A stretch of DNA of 64,000 nt from Clostridia bacterium (GCA_017444385.1 JAFSWQ010000013.1:1-64000), one strand, 5' to 3'; shown: positions 16,023-25,969, numbered from the stretch's first letter. Notes: generated by a model from the letters alone, not told the origin. Numbers and translations: made by a program.

Positions 16023-16514
16023 TTATTCGCTGAAAGGAAGACGTCTGTTGTCTTCGTCGATCTCGTAAGGAACTCCGCCGTCTTTATATTTTTTCATAAA
16101 GAAGTGCGTGGCGGTTGCGGTGATGCAGTCGAGGGTGGAAAGGCGTTCGCTGACGAAAAGAGATATATCTCTCACCGACTTGCCTTCCAAGGTTATCGCA
16201 AGATCGAACGTGCCGCTCATAAGATAAACGGATTTTACTTCGTCGAAAGCGACGATGTCTTTGGCTATCGAATCGAATCCGCTTCTCGCTTGCGGCGTAA
16301 CTTTGACCTCGATAAGAGCGCCGACGACGTTTTCGTCGATTTTTTCGTCGTTCACTATCGCGGCGTACTTCAAAATAATCCCGCTTTCTTCGAGGCTTTT
16401 CATTGTAGCGGCAACGGTTTTCTCGTCGCTATTAGTCATCGCGGCTAGTTCTTTATAGGTGTATCTTGCGTTATCTTTAAGCAACGCTATCAATTTTTTT
16501 TCGAATTCAGTCAT
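16023..16514 (-). CDS. Lrp/AsnC-family transcriptional regulator
   Basis: This is a 163-residue regulator. The start ATG 16514 is preferred over the longer frame because AAGGAAG lies 6 nt upstream. An N-terminal helix-turn-helix (about 3-50, KLIALLKDNARYTYKELA) is followed by the AsnC ligand-binding/RAM domain (GALIEVKVTPQA, VKSVYLMSGTFDLAITLEGK). Proteins of this type bind an amino acid and assemble into octamers on DNA. It is cotranscribed with the adjacent aminotransferase, its likely target. Confidence 0.9.
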   Translation of the reverse strand: MTEFEKKLIALLKDNARYTYKELAAMTNSDEKTVAATMKSLEESGIILKYAAIVNDEKIDENVVGALIEVKVTPQARSGFDSIAKDIVAFDEVKSVYLMSGTFDLAITLEGKSVRDISLFVSERLSTLDCITATATHFFMKKYKDGGVPYEIDEDNRRLPFSE

Positions 16515-16632
16515 AGATTCTTCCTTTAGTTGCCATTGGGCGTTTTTATAATTATAATACATATTCCGCCGTCAATGCAATGATTTTCCGAAAAAACGCG
16601 TATTCTCTCGATTGCACTTGACGAAAAATGCC

Positions 16633-16661
16633 TTGACAGCGTTTTATTTGAGTCTTATAAT
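16633..16661 (+). promoter_or_regulatory. consensus sigma-A promoter of proS
   Basis: Perfect TTGACA (16633-16638), 17 bp, perfect TATAAT (16656-16661). The leader to ATG 16699 contains AGGAG. No T-box structure is seen in this short leader. Confidence 0.85.
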
Positions 16662-16698
16662 AGTATTCGTAAATTCTATAAATAATTAGGAGTGATTT

Positions 16699-18432
16699 AT
16701 GAAAGTCAGTTCTCTTTTAGGCGAAAGACTCAAAACCGTGTCCGACGATATCGCGATAGAAAGCCAATCGTTGATGTTGAGGGGCGGTTATATCAAAAAC
16801 GTAGGCAACGGCATCTATTCTTTCTATCCGCTCGCTCAAAGGATTTCCCGTAAAATACAAAACATCATCAGGCAGGAAATGGACGCGATAGACGGTCAGG
16901 AAGTTTTATTCCCCGTCGTTATGCCCGCATCGTTGTGGCAGGAATCGGGTAGATATTATTCCATAGGCGCGGAAATGGCGCGTTTCAAAGACCGAAGCGG
17001 CGCGGATCTCGTCCTCGGTATGACTCACGAAGAGGCAAGCGTACATCTTGCGAAAAACACCGCCAAATCCTATACGCAATATCCCTTTATGATTTATCAA
17101 ATCCAAACCAAATTCCGCGATGAAGCGAGAGCGAGAGGCGGTCTTATAAGAGTTCGCGAATTTACCATGAAGGACGGTTACTCTTTCCATACCTCTCAAG
17201 AGGATCTTGAAAAATATTATTATCGTTGTTTCGACGCATACGATAGAATATTCAAGAGAGTAGGGCTTAAAAACTTCGTAGCGGTCAAGTCGGATTCGGG
17301 TATGATGGGCGGCAGCGTTTCTCACGAATTTATGCTTTTGACGCCTATCGGTGAAGACACTTTGGCAATTTGCTCGGACGAAAAGTGCGGATACAGAGCG
17401 AATATGGAAGCGGCGCAGACCGTCGTAAATAATATCGGCGGCGAAGTCGAAGAATTAAAAGAGGTTTCCACCCCTTCGGTAAAGACCATCGACGACCTGT
17501 GCGCTTTTCTTAAAACCGACGCGAAAAAACTATGCAAAGCGGTGGTTTATCAAATCAACGAGGACGATAGTTACGTAGTCGTTTTCGTTCGCGGCGATCT
17601 TGAAGTCAACGAGACCAAACTTCGTAACTACCTGAAAAAAGAGATACACAAAGCGCAAGAGATAACCGTAGAAAGCGGGATAGTCGCGGGCTTTATCGGT
17701 CCCAAAGATTTCAAAGGCAAAGCGAAAGTGCTTTACGATTCTTCCCTTATCGGCATTAACTCTTTGATATCAGGCGCAAATAAAAACGATACCCACGTTA
17801 CGGGGCTCAATATCGAGAGAGATATCGGCAAAGTGGAATACGTCGATCTATCCAAAATTTACGAAGGCGCGATATGTCCCAAGTGCGGCAAACCTACGAT
17901 AACGCTCAGTAACGGTATCGAAATAGGCAATATATTCCAGCTCGGCACCAAGTACAGCAAAAGTATGAATATGACTTACGTCGACGAAAACAATACGCCT
18001 CAATATCCTATTATGGGTTGTTACGGCATAGGCGTAGGCAGACTCATCGCAAGTATTTGCGAAGAAAGCCACGACAAGTTCGGTCCCATTTGGCCTATAT
18101 CGGTCGCGCCTTTCGACGTCGAGATATGCAATTTAAGAGCAGACGACGATGAAGTCAACAAAGTATGCGAAGAATTATACGAAACGTTACCTCGTATGGG
18201 ATACGACGTTTTATACGACGATAGAAATATCCGTCCCGGTTCTATGTTTGCGGACGCCGATCTGTTCGGTTGCCCTATAAGAGTTATAGTAAGTCCTAAA
18301 AATCTTGCGAACGGCGTGGTTGAGATCGTTACCCGCGATAAGTCTTTCCGAATCGAAAAGCCCGTTTCGGAAGCCGCGGAACAGGTCATGTTTTTAGCGA
18401 TCAAGTTGGAACAAGAATACAAAATAAAATAG
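16699..18432 (+). CDS. proS: prolyl-tRNA synthetase, bacterial type with editing domain
   Basis: This is a 577-residue class II synthetase that charges tRNA-Pro. Motif 2 is FRDEARARGGLIRVREFTMKD-like (read as separate pieces FRDEARARGG and RVREFTMKDGYSFH). The YbaK-type editing insertion (about 225-385) contains the GFIGPKDF-like region. Motif 3 is GCYGIGVGRLIA, and the C-terminal anticodon-binding domain (about 465-570) starts at PISVAPFDVEI. The length matches the bacterial family. RBS AGGAG is 7 nt before the ATG. It is a single-gene unit ending in a hairpin. Confidence 0.96.
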   Translation: MKVSSLLGERLKTVSDDIAIESQSLMLRGGYIKNVGNGIYSFYPLAQRISRKIQNIIRQEMDAIDGQEVLFPVVMPASLWQESGRYYSIGAEMARFKDRSGADLVLGMTHEEASVHLAKNTAKSYTQYPFMIYQIQTKFRDEARARGGLIRVREFTMKDGYSFHTSQEDLEKYYYRCFDAYDRIFKRVGLKNFVAVKSDSGMMGGSVSHEFMLLTPIGEDTLAICSDEKCGYRANMEAAQTVVNNIGGEVEELKEVSTPSVKTIDDLCAFLKTDAKKLCKAVVYQINEDDSYVVVFVRGDLEVNETKLRNYLKKEIHKAQEITVESGIVAGFIGPKDFKGKAKVLYDSSLIGINSLISGANKNDTHVTGLNIERDIGKVEYVDLSKIYEGAICPKCGKPTITLSNGIEIGNIFQLGTKYSKSMNMTYVDENNTPQYPIMGCYGIGVGRLIASICEESHDKFGPIWPISVAPFDVEICNLRADDDEVNKVCEELYETLPRMGYDVLYDDRNIRPGSMFADADLFGCPIRVIVSPKNLANGVVEIVTRDKSFRIEKPVSEAAEQVMFLAIKLEQEYKIK

Positions 18433-18438
18433 TTTTAT

Positions 18439-18470
18439 GCGGAGCGAGTTTTGCAATTCGCTTCGCTTTT
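18439..18470 (+). terminator. probable terminator of proS
   Basis: GCGGAGCGA (18439-18447) pairs with TCGCTTCGC (18458-18466) with one G-U pair, followed by TTTTA. Confidence 0.5.
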
Positions 18471-18528
18471 ACGTCGAAAGACATAATCGAAAAAGGCGAT
18501 AATCGTTTCGCCGAAACAAAAAGGGATA

Positions 18529-21198
18529 ATGAAAGAGCATTACACCAAATCAATCGAAGAGGTATTGTCCTCGATAAAATCTACGCCCCAGGGCTTAAGC
18601 ACGGAAGAAGCCGAAAAACGGCTTGCAGAAAACGGCGCGAATCAACTCGAAGCGGGCAAAAAGAAAACGCTCGCGGGGAGATTCTTCTCGCAGTTCAAGG
18701 ACGTTATGATAATCGTTCTTATCCTCGCGGCGATCATTTCCGCCGTGTTGGCTATCGTTTCCAAAAACTATTCCGACCTTGTTGACGCGGGGATAATTCT
18801 TTTTATCGTCATTCTAAACGCAATTATCGGCGTCGCGCAGGAAGTGAAAGCGGACAACTCGTTGGAAGCGTTGAGAAATATGAATAAGCCCGAGAGTAAG
18901 GTTTATCGCGACGGCGCTTTGGTCAAGATAGACAGCGAAAAGCTCGTTGTCGGCGACGTGGTAGTTCTCGAAGCGGGCGATTACGTTCCGGCGGATATAC
19001 GATTACTGTCGAGCGCGTCTCTTAAAATAGAGGAAGCTGCTTTGACGGGCGAATCGGTACCCATTGAAAAAGACTATCAAGCGGTAGTCGCCGAGGACGC
19101 GCCTTTGGGCGACCGAAAGAACTTGGCGTACAGCACGGGTATAGTTTCGTACGGAAGAGGCGAGGGCGTGGTAGTCGCTACGGGTATGGATACCGAAGTG
19201 GGTAAAATAGCCGAAATGTTGCGCGGCGACTCGCAAGAAACCCCTTTGCAAAAGCAACTCGATAAAACTGCGAAAATCGTTTCGGTAGCGGTGTTGGCTA
19301 TCGCTGTGATAATCTTCGCGGTCTCTCTCGTAAGAGCTTACCTTATAAACCAAACGGAGTTCAAACACGAACTCTTTAATTGCTTTATGACCGCCGTAGC
19401 CATAGCGGTAGCTGCTATCCCGGAGGGGCTTACCGCGGTCGTCACCATAGTTTTGGCGTTGGGCGTTCAAAAGATGAGCAAGAAGAACGCGATAATAAGG
19501 AATCTACCCGCAGTTGAAACGTTGGGTTGTTGCGAAGTCATTTGTTCGGATAAAACGGGCACTTTAACGTTGAATAAAATGACCGTAAAAAAGGTTTATT
19601 GCGACGGGTTATTCGACGCGGATAACGCCCCCGATAACAAGAGCGTAAACGTTCTTTTATCTATTCTTATGCTCGCTAACGACACCAACCAAACCGAAGA
19701 AGGGTTGTTTGGCGATCCAACCGAAACCTGCCTTATCGCTTACGGCGAAGAGCGAGGCATCAAATACTCTGCAATAAAAGAAACGTGGTCGCGTTACGAC
19801 GAGATACCCTTCGACAGCATAAGAAAATTGATGACCACCTATAATCGCAAAGGTAACGAGATAATCATCAACGTAAAAGGCGCGCCCGACGAATTGTTGG
19901 CGAGATGTTCGAGAATACTCGATAACGGCGAAGTTCGCGCTATTACCGAAGAAGATAAAAAGAAGTTGCTCGACGTAAACGCTTCATTGGCGGATAAAGC
20001 GTTGAGAGTTTTGGGCGCGGCATATAAGGACGGCGAGTGCGATGTGGAAACAGCCGAAAGCGAGCTTATCTTCGTAGGCTTGGTAGGCATAATAGATCCG
20101 CCGAGAGTGGAAGTAAAAGCCGCCGTAGCTAAATGCGTAGGCGCGGGACTACGCCCCGTAATGATAACGGGCGACCACGCTCGCACCGCCGCGGCAATAG
20201 CCGAAGAAATAGGGATAAAACGCGAGGGCGATAAAGTGATGACGGGCGCGGAAATAGACAAGCTATCCGACGAGGAATTTGCCGAACATATCCGCGAATA
20301 CGCCGTTTTCGCGCGTGTTAGTCCCGAAAACAAGGTAAGAATAGTCAAAGCTTATCAAGCTCAAAATTGCGTAGTTGCGATGACGGGTGACGGCGTAAAC
20401 GACGCTCCCGCTATAAAAGCCGCCGACATTGGCGTAGGTATGGGTATAACGGGCACCGACGTTAGCAAAGGCGCGGCGGATATGGTACTTGCCGACGACA
20501 ACTTCGTAACAATAGTAGGCGCGGTGGAAGAAGGCAGAAAGATATTTTCAAATATTACCAAAGCCGTGCAATTCTTGTTTTCCGCAAATATCGCCGAAGT
20601 TTTATGCTTATTCCTCTCAACCATCGTAATCAGTTCCATAGAGGGGATAAACGTCGAATTCTTAACCCCTATTATGATACTTTGGGTAAATCTCGTTACC
20701 GATACGTTACCCGCTCTCGCGTTGGGCGTGGAAAAAGCCGAACCCGATATAATGAGCGTCCCTCCGCGAAAACGCGAAAAATCATTGTTCTCAGGGGCGG
20801 TAGGCAGAGATATATTCATTCAAGGCATAATGCAAACCGCGTTATGTATGACGTCGTATTGTTTGGGTTACTACGTATTCAAAGACGCAGCCGTAGCAAG
20901 TACGATGGTATTCGTTACTCTTTGCTTCACGCAATTGTTCCACGCGTTCAACCTGCGCTCGTCGCATAAGAGCATAATAAGAAAAGATATTTTCTCGAAT
21001 AAACTTCTCGATTTAGCTCTCGTTCTCGGCGCAGTCCTTATTTTAGGCGTCGCGTTGATACCAAAAGTCAATACTGTATTCGGCGCGGTGGATATGGATT
21101 ATAGAGAGTGGCTCGTCGCCCTATCCTGCGCTTTCGCGATAATACCGCTCGTTGAGGTCGAAAAGATCTTCTTAAGACTGATGAATAAGCAAAAATGA
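18529..21198 (+). CDS. calcium-transporting P-type ATPase (SERCA/PMCA-like)
   Basis: This is an 889-residue P2-type ATPase that exports Ca2+ across the membrane. It starts with a cation-ATPase N domain and shows the actuator motif TGESVPIEK, the M4 calcium site AAIPEGLTAVV, the phosphorylation motif CSDKTGTLT (D341), the hinge MTGDGVNDAPA and the M6 site NLVTDTLPALALG with the N and D residues that bind calcium. Roughly ten transmembrane segments are evident. The 3' end overlaps a HAD phosphatase gene by 4 nt. AAAGGGA precedes the start. Confidence 0.94.
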   Translation: MKEHYTKSIEEVLSSIKSTPQGLSTEEAEKRLAENGANQLEAGKKKTLAGRFFSQFKDVMIIVLILAAIISAVLAIVSKNYSDLVDAGIILFIVILNAIIGVAQEVKADNSLEALRNMNKPESKVYRDGALVKIDSEKLVVGDVVVLEAGDYVPADIRLLSSASLKIEEAALTGESVPIEKDYQAVVAEDAPLGDRKNLAYSTGIVSYGRGEGVVVATGMDTEVGKIAEMLRGDSQETPLQKQLDKTAKIVSVAVLAIAVIIFAVSLVRAYLINQTEFKHELFNCFMTAVAIAVAAIPEGLTAVVTIVLALGVQKMSKKNAIIRNLPAVETLGCCEVICSDKTGTLTLNKMTVKKVYCDGLFDADNAPDNKSVNVLLSILMLANDTNQTEEGLFGDPTETCLIAYGEERGIKYSAIKETWSRYDEIPFDSIRKLMTTYNRKGNEIIINVKGAPDELLARCSRILDNGEVRAITEEDKKKLLDVNASLADKALRVLGAAYKDGECDVETAESELIFVGLVGIIDPPRVEVKAAVAKCVGAGLRPVMITGDHARTAAAIAEEIGIKREGDKVMTGAEIDKLSDEEFAEHIREYAVFARVSPENKVRIVKAYQAQNCVVAMTGDGVNDAPAIKAADIGVGMGITGTDVSKGAADMVLADDNFVTIVGAVEEGRKIFSNITKAVQFLFSANIAEVLCLFLSTIVISSIEGINVEFLTPIMILWVNLVTDTLPALALGVEKAEPDIMSVPPRKREKSLFSGAVGRDIFIQGIMQTALCMTSYCLGYYVFKDAAVASTMVFVTLCFTQLFHAFNLRSSHKSIIRKDIFSNKLLDLALVLGAVLILGVALIPKVNTVFGAVDMDYREWLVALSCAFAIIPLVEVEKIFLRLMNKQK

Positions 21199-21881
21199 AA
21201 CGCTTTCTTCTAATAGATCTCGACGATACCATACTCGACTTTTCCAAAAGCGAAAATACCGCGGTAAAACTCGCTTTGAACGAGTTGGGGCTTTATTCCA
21301 ACGACGAGGTCGCCTCTTGGTACAAGCGATTCAATATCGAAGTATGGAAGGATTTTGAAAAAGGGCTGATTACGCGAGAAAATTTGGGCAAGCTTCGTTT
21401 CGTTCGCCTTCTCGAAAAGATGGGCGAGGATATCTCGCTTGGCGACAAACTCAATAATACCTACTGTTCTTTACTTGCCTATCAACATTTTATGATAGAC
21501 GGAGCGAGAGAGTTTTTAGTAAAGATAGCCGCTTACTACCGCATAATAGGCGTATCCAACGGAACGTCAAAAGTACAATGGCAACGAATAAAAGATAGCG
21601 GCTTAAACGAGCTAACCGAAAGTATATTCGTATCCGAAGACATAGGGATACAAAAGCCCAAGAAAGAGTATTTCGAGTACGTTGCCGCTCACGTAGACGG
21701 ATTCGAGAAAGAGCAGGCGGTCATAGTAGGCGACAGCCTTACCTCGGACATTTCGGGTGGAAAGAATTACGGGATTACCACCGTTTGGTACAATCCCGAA
21801 AACGAGTCGAGCAATCTTCCCGACTACGTCGTCAAGAACTTTGACGAACTATACGACCTATTGATATCTCTTAACTCGTGA
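21195..21881 (+). CDS. YjjG-type HAD nucleotidase
   Basis: This is a 228-residue HAD hydrolase. Motif I is LIDLDDTILDF with the nucleophilic Asp, an alpha-helical cap follows, motif II lies at GVSNGTSKVQ, the conserved K at QKPKKEYF, and motif IV at GDSLTSDISGG. The DDTxxDF start and cap resemble YjjG noncanonical pyrimidine nucleotidases. It overlaps the calcium ATPase by 4 nt (ATGA). A link to calcium transport is not obvious, so the pairing may simply be coexpression. Confidence 0.85.
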   Translation: MKRFLLIDLDDTILDFSKSENTAVKLALNELGLYSNDEVASWYKRFNIEVWKDFEKGLITRENLGKLRFVRLLEKMGEDISLGDKLNNTYCSLLAYQHFMIDGAREFLVKIAAYYRIIGVSNGTSKVQWQRIKDSGLNELTESIFVSEDIGIQKPKKEYFEYVAAHVDGFEKEQAVIVGDSLTSDISGGKNYGITTVWYNPENESSNLPDYVVKNFDELYDLLISLNS

Positions 21882-21911
21882 CGAAAGAGGAATTTCAAAA
21901 AAAGAGTGCTA

Positions 21912-21941
21912 TTGATTAGTCGATTCTTTATATACTATAAT
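21912..21941 (+). promoter_or_regulatory. promoter of the ABC importer operon
   Basis: TTGATT (21912-21917), 18-bp spacer, TATAAT (21936-21941), followed by AAAGGAAG and ATG 21965. No Fur box or cobalamin riboswitch could be recognised in the short leader. Confidence 0.65.
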
Positions 21942-21964
21942 CTATCTATCAAAGGAAGAAGCGA

Positions 21965-23029
21965 ATGCGTTTGGAAAAGAGCAAAAAAGAGTATAATTCT
22001 CTATTGAAACGAAATTTGATCGTTATCTTTTCTTTGCTCGTCGCATTGTTGATTTTGATACCCGTTTCCCTTTTCGTGGGGCAGGCGAAGTTATCATTTT
22101 TGGATAGTCTTAAAGGCATTTTCGGCGCGGGTAGTAACGCTAACGTAAGGATAATCCGTTATATCCGTTTACCCCGTATCCTCGCCGCCGTGGTCGTTGG
22201 CTTCGGCTTGGCTATCTCGGGTTGCACTCTGCAAAGCGTTTTGCAAAATCCTCTCGCCTCGCCCTCGTCGTTGGGCGTTTCACAATCGGCGGTATTCGGC
22301 GCAAATCTTGCGATCGTATTCGGCGCGGGGGCGTTTTCTCAAGGCAACACTTTAAACGTCAATAACCCTTACGTGGTAGCAGTTATCGCGTTCGTTTTTT
22401 CCTTCGCTACCGTTTTGGCTGTGGTCGGCATATCTAAATTCAAAAACTTCGCGCCGGTGACCGTAATTCTTTTGGGCGTTGCGGCTACGAGTTTGTTTAC
22501 CGCGTTGACTACTTTGACTCAGTATCTCGCTTCCGACCAAGTATTGAGCGCGGCGGTTTATTGGAGTTTCGGCGACCTTTCGCGCGCGTCCTATCAAAAA
22601 ATAGCCATTATGGCGGCATGCATAGTCCCTTCCTTCGTCGTATTCTTCCTGTTTAGATGGAAATTCAACGCCATCAATAGCGGCGACGAAATAGCCTCTT
22701 CGTTGGGCGTCTCTTTGAATATTACGCGTATGCTCGCTTTGATATTGTCCTCGCTTATAACCGCCGTTTGCGTGTCTTTCGTCGGCGTTATTGGTTTTGT
22801 CGGAATAATATGTCCGCAATTATTAAAACGCTTTATAGGGGCGGATATGCGCTTTCTATTGCCCGCTTCCGGGCTTTGCGGCGCGTTGCTGCTCGTTGTT
22901 TCGGATATGCTCGCGAGAATAGTAGTAAGCGGTATGAATTTGCCCGTCGGCGCGGTGACCGCGATAATAGGCGCGCCCGTATTCGTGTACATTCTTTTGA
23001 GAAAGGAGAAAGGTTATGGCGTTGCTTGA
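21965..23029 (+). CDS. FecCD/BtuC-type ABC permease
   Basis: This is a 354-residue integral membrane protein with about nine to ten hydrophobic segments. It carries the family signatures RIIRYIRLPRILAAVVVG, GCTLQSVLQNPLASPSSLG and the coupling region GVIGFVGIICPQLLKRFIG. It forms the channel of an iron-siderophore, heme or cobalamin importer. It overlaps the ATPase gene by 14 nt. The order permease-ATPase-binding protein is one operon. Confidence 0.93.
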   Translation: MRLEKSKKEYNSLLKRNLIVIFSLLVALLILIPVSLFVGQAKLSFLDSLKGIFGAGSNANVRIIRYIRLPRILAAVVVGFGLAISGCTLQSVLQNPLASPSSLGVSQSAVFGANLAIVFGAGAFSQGNTLNVNNPYVVAVIAFVFSFATVLAVVGISKFKNFAPVTVILLGVAATSLFTALTTLTQYLASDQVLSAAVYWSFGDLSRASYQKIAIMAACIVPSFVVFFLFRWKFNAINSGDEIASSLGVSLNITRMLALILSSLITAVCVSFVGVIGFVGIICPQLLKRFIGADMRFLLPASGLCGALLLVVSDMLARIVVSGMNLPVGAVTAIIGAPVFVYILLRKEKGYGVA

Positions 23030-23774
23030 AGTTAAGAATCTATCTTTTTCCTACTCGAAAAAGTCCGTATTGGAAAACGTGAGTTTCACAATCGAACCGT
23101 CGTCCGTAACGGTCATTCTCGGCGCGAACGGAGCCGGCAAAAGCACTCTTATCAAAATACTTGCGGGTATATATAAATACCAAGGCGATATCTTTTATCA
23201 AGACGTAAACGTCAAAGAGATAAAGAAAAAGACTTACGCGTCGTACGTCTCTTACGTCCCTCAAAGTCCGAGCTTCGTTTCTTCTACCGTAGTGGACGCC
23301 ATTCTTTTGGGTAGGTTGCCTCTTTTTACCGCGCCGTCTAAAAAAGATTATCAACGCGTCTACGAAGTCATCGAAGAATTGGGGCTTGAAGACTTCGCCA
23401 TGAAAGACGTTACGAAACTCTCGGGCGGAGAGCAGCAAAAAGTCGCGTTGGCGAGGGCTTTCGTTGGGGAATCCACTATAACGTTGCTCGATGAGCCCAC
23501 TGCAAATCTCGACCTTAAAAACTGTTTCGAAACCATAAAGACGCTTAAAAAGTCGGCTGCTAACGGCAAAAGTATAGTTTTGAGTATGCACGACGTAAAC
23601 GACGCTTTAGACGTGGGCGACCGCTTTATCGTATTAAAAGATAACGGGGTTTTAGCCGAAGGCGACGTTTCCGTGCTTACCGCCGAACTTTTAAGCGAGG
23701 TTTACGGGCTCGATTTTCACAAAGTAGAACACGATGGAAAAATACATTTTCATTTTAAGGAGGATCAAAAATGA
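23016..23774 (+). CDS. FepC-type ABC transporter ATPase
   Basis: This is a 252-residue ATP-binding subunit. Walker A is GANGAGKST, the signature is LSGGEQQKVALARA, Walker B is ITLLDEPTANLD and the switch His lies in VLSMHDVN. It is preceded by AAAGGAG and overlaps the genes on both sides. It powers the permease encoded upstream. Confidence 0.95.
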   Translation: MALLEVKNLSFSYSKKSVLENVSFTIEPSSVTVILGANGAGKSTLIKILAGIYKYQGDIFYQDVNVKEIKKKTYASYVSYVPQSPSFVSSTVVDAILLGRLPLFTAPSKKDYQRVYEVIEELGLEDFAMKDVTKLSGGEQQKVALARAFVGESTITLLDEPTANLDLKNCFETIKTLKKSAANGKSIVLSMHDVNDALDVGDRFIVLKDNGVLAEGDVSVLTAELLSEVYGLDFHKVEHDGKIHFHFKEDQK

Positions 23775-24919
23775 CCAAAAAAATCATCGTATTATTATTG
23801 ATTTTAACTCTCGTAGCGGCTTGCTTTATAGGCTGCGCTACGACTGACGCAGATAAAGACGGAGCGGGCAAAGCCGCAAGCGTTACGGTAACCGACTCTT
23901 TGGGGCGTAGCATTACGGTAGAAAAAACCGACAAAATAGTTTGTATCGGCGCGGGCGCTTTGAGACTTTATTCTTACGTAGGCGATATGAGCAAATTATG
24001 CGCCGTTGAAGAAATAGAAGGCTCCCGTACCTTCGGCAAGGTTTCTCAACGCGCTTATCAAATTGCGTATGAAAACCTCTTCACGCAATTAATTAACGAA
24101 GGCAAGACCGCCGGCAAAGGCGGACCTCAAGCGCAGATTCTCAACACCGAAGTACTCACCGCCCTTGAACCCGACCTTATTTTCTCTTGCTTATCGCTAT
24201 CCGTAGATGAACTCGTCGAAGCCGAAAAAGCGATAGGTTGCCCGATAATCACCCTGAAATACGGCGCTCAAAAAGCGTTTTCCAACGAGATACTCGCTTC
24301 TCTTCGTATAATCGGTAAAGTATGTAAAAAGGAAGCGCGCGCGGAAGAATTGGTTTCTTATATGGAAAGTTTGAAAACCGAACTCGCATCTTACGCAAGT
24401 GAAGAGAGCGCGTCCGTTTATCTCGCTTGTAACTCGAATTGGGGCGTAAAAGGCTTCTTGTCTTCCGCTAAAAACTATCCGCTTTTCACCATCTCGGGCG
24501 TTACGAACGTGCTTGACGGCGATGATTTCATAGTAGATAAAGACGGTTTTGCCGATCTTGAAGCGGTGGTCGATTCGGGCGCGGAAAAGATCATTTTAGA
24601 CGCCGGCGGTTTTGAAACATTCAAAGGCGAATACGAAGATCAGAGCAGCAACCTTCCCGACGCTTTGGAAGGAATGGAGGCTTTCAAGAATAAAGAAGTA
24701 TATCTTATAATGCCTAACAACGCTTACGACGCAAACGTAGAAAACTACTTTATCAACGCATTCTACGTCGTTAACGTCGCTTACGGCAAGAATATCGACG
24801 TGGAAGCCAAGGCTAACGAGATCACCAAAAAATTCTTAGGCAAGGATTTATATAACGATATCATAATGTACGGCGGATATCAAAAACTCAACATTCCCGA
24901 TGTTTGGCCTGAGAAATAA
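23771..24919 (+). CDS. TroA/BtuF-type substrate-binding lipoprotein
   Basis: This is a 382-residue lipoprotein with a signal peptide MTKKIIVLLLILTLVAAC; the acylated Cys is C18 or C22. The mature part has the periplasmic-binding fold of type III, opening with SVTVTDSLGRSITVEK and with ALEPDLIFSC typical of Fe3+/cobalamin/heme binders. It overlaps the ATPase by 4 nt and has a strong AAGGAGG. The substrate is not decided; a long C-terminal lobe with several Tyr and Lys residues resembles iron-complex binders. Confidence 0.9.
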   Translation: MTKKIIVLLLILTLVAACFIGCATTDADKDGAGKAASVTVTDSLGRSITVEKTDKIVCIGAGALRLYSYVGDMSKLCAVEEIEGSRTFGKVSQRAYQIAYENLFTQLINEGKTAGKGGPQAQILNTEVLTALEPDLIFSCLSLSVDELVEAEKAIGCPIITLKYGAQKAFSNEILASLRIIGKVCKKEARAEELVSYMESLKTELASYASEESASVYLACNSNWGVKGFLSSAKNYPLFTISGVTNVLDGDDFIVDKDGFADLEAVVDSGAEKIILDAGGFETFKGEYEDQSSNLPDALEGMEAFKNKEVYLIMPNNAYDANVENYFINAFYVVNVAYGKNIDVEAKANEITKKFLGKDLYNDIIMYGGYQKLNIPDVWPEK

Positions 24920-25237
24920 AACCCTATTATACGTAGAGTTATTCGCATAATACGTAAAGATCTTTAACGAATCATTTATCTCATTATAAGCAATAACTTA
25001 TCGGGGGCGTATCTGCCCCCGTTTTTTAATACTCAAATACTTAAAACGAAAAAAGCGTCATACTCTCGTTGGCAAGATATTAATCGCGTATCGACGAAAT
25101 CGTTTCCATTCTTCCATTTTATAACCGGTTTAACCTAGCGTAACAAGTATGTTAGGTTTGACAATGGAAAAGATTCCTTTACGCAGATAATACAAGAGAT
25201 TAATACGATATTATATGCGATTAATCGCTCTCGAGTA
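24920..25237. other. intergenic region between converging genes
   Basis: It holds the terminator at 25002-25027, an AACCTA/TAGGTT inverted repeat with a 16-nt loop (about 25130-25160) and a 12-bp palindrome GCGATTAATCGC (25217-25228) just past the gpr stop. No coding region is seen. Confidence 0.5.
25002..25027 (+). terminator. rho-independent terminator of the ABC operon
   Basis: A 7-bp stem CGGGGGC/GCCCCCG with a 6-nt loop is followed by six T. Confidence 0.9.
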
Positions 25238-25969
25238 TTATGGATAAACCGTTTTGTCAATTGCCGTCAATATGGACTCGGATAAAACGTTAGCGGCAAC
25301 ATCCACCACAATGTCTATTTCTTTGGGCGTTACGCATACTTCTTCCTCGGGATCGACCGAAATAAGAGGAACGCCGAGCGTTATCACGGGAACGCCGAGC
25401 GTCTTTTCGTCCAACCTCGTTCGCGCGTTTCCGACCGCTTCTCCCGGGGTTATTCCCGCGGTAGACAGTTGAAAAGAAGAGAATAGTTTATCTATTCCCA
25501 AACACCCCAAAGTATCGATGGCAATCACCGCGGATGGTTTCGTTACCGATACTATACCATTGACGCTATCCGCAGACTCTATTTTGCATTCGCCGTACAC
25601 CCACGGCTTAAATAGCATCAAACGACCATGTTTCGCGGCGAGTTTGTCTATCGTCAGGCAACCAAGCGAGTCCGAGGTTATCCGTTGATTCCCTAATCCT
25701 ACGGCAAGCGGACGCGACAAATCGGATACGTCGTTAAGTATTGCTGCGAGTCGTTTTATCAATTCGCCGTTTAGACGCTTTACACCCAATCGTTTTCTAT
25801 CGTAATACAAGGTATAATATTCGCCCTTTTTTCGTCCCGTCGCTCGCTCCTGTTCCTCGTTTTCGACAGAGTAACGAGTTACGTCTACGTACTTGTTTTT
25901 AAGAATGGTTTGCCCATTAAACGACGCTTTCGCAAAATCCTCGTCGGCAAGTGATAAAAATTCGTCCAT
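25238..25969 (-). CDS. gpr: short GPR-type germination protease
   Basis: This is a 243-residue aspartic-type endopeptidase of the GPR family (A25), which degrades small acid-soluble proteins when spores germinate. Family blocks are clear: AVGLGNQRITSDSLG (first catalytic Asp region), AVIAIDTLGC (second) and STAGITPGEAVGNARTRL followed by TLGVPVITLGVP. Typical GPR is about 100 residues longer, so this is a compact variant. It lies next to rpsT, the classic Firmicutes arrangement. It indicates spore formation now or in the ancestry. Confidence 0.88.
   Translation of the reverse strand: MDEFLSLADEDFAKASFNGQTILKNKYVDVTRYSVENEEQERATGRKKGEYYTLYYDRKRLGVKRLNGELIKRLAAILNDVSDLSRPLAVGLGNQRITSDSLGCLTIDKLAAKHGRLMLFKPWVYGECKIESADSVNGIVSVTKPSAVIAIDTLGCLGIDKLFSSFQLSTAGITPGEAVGNARTRLDEKTLGVPVITLGVPLISVDPEEEVCVTPKEIDIVVDVAANVLSESILTAIDKTVYP

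Noticed and set aside
21965..24919. cobalamin-specific importer
   Set aside because: No cobalamin riboswitch or cobalamin gene is adjacent; iron or heme is equally likely.
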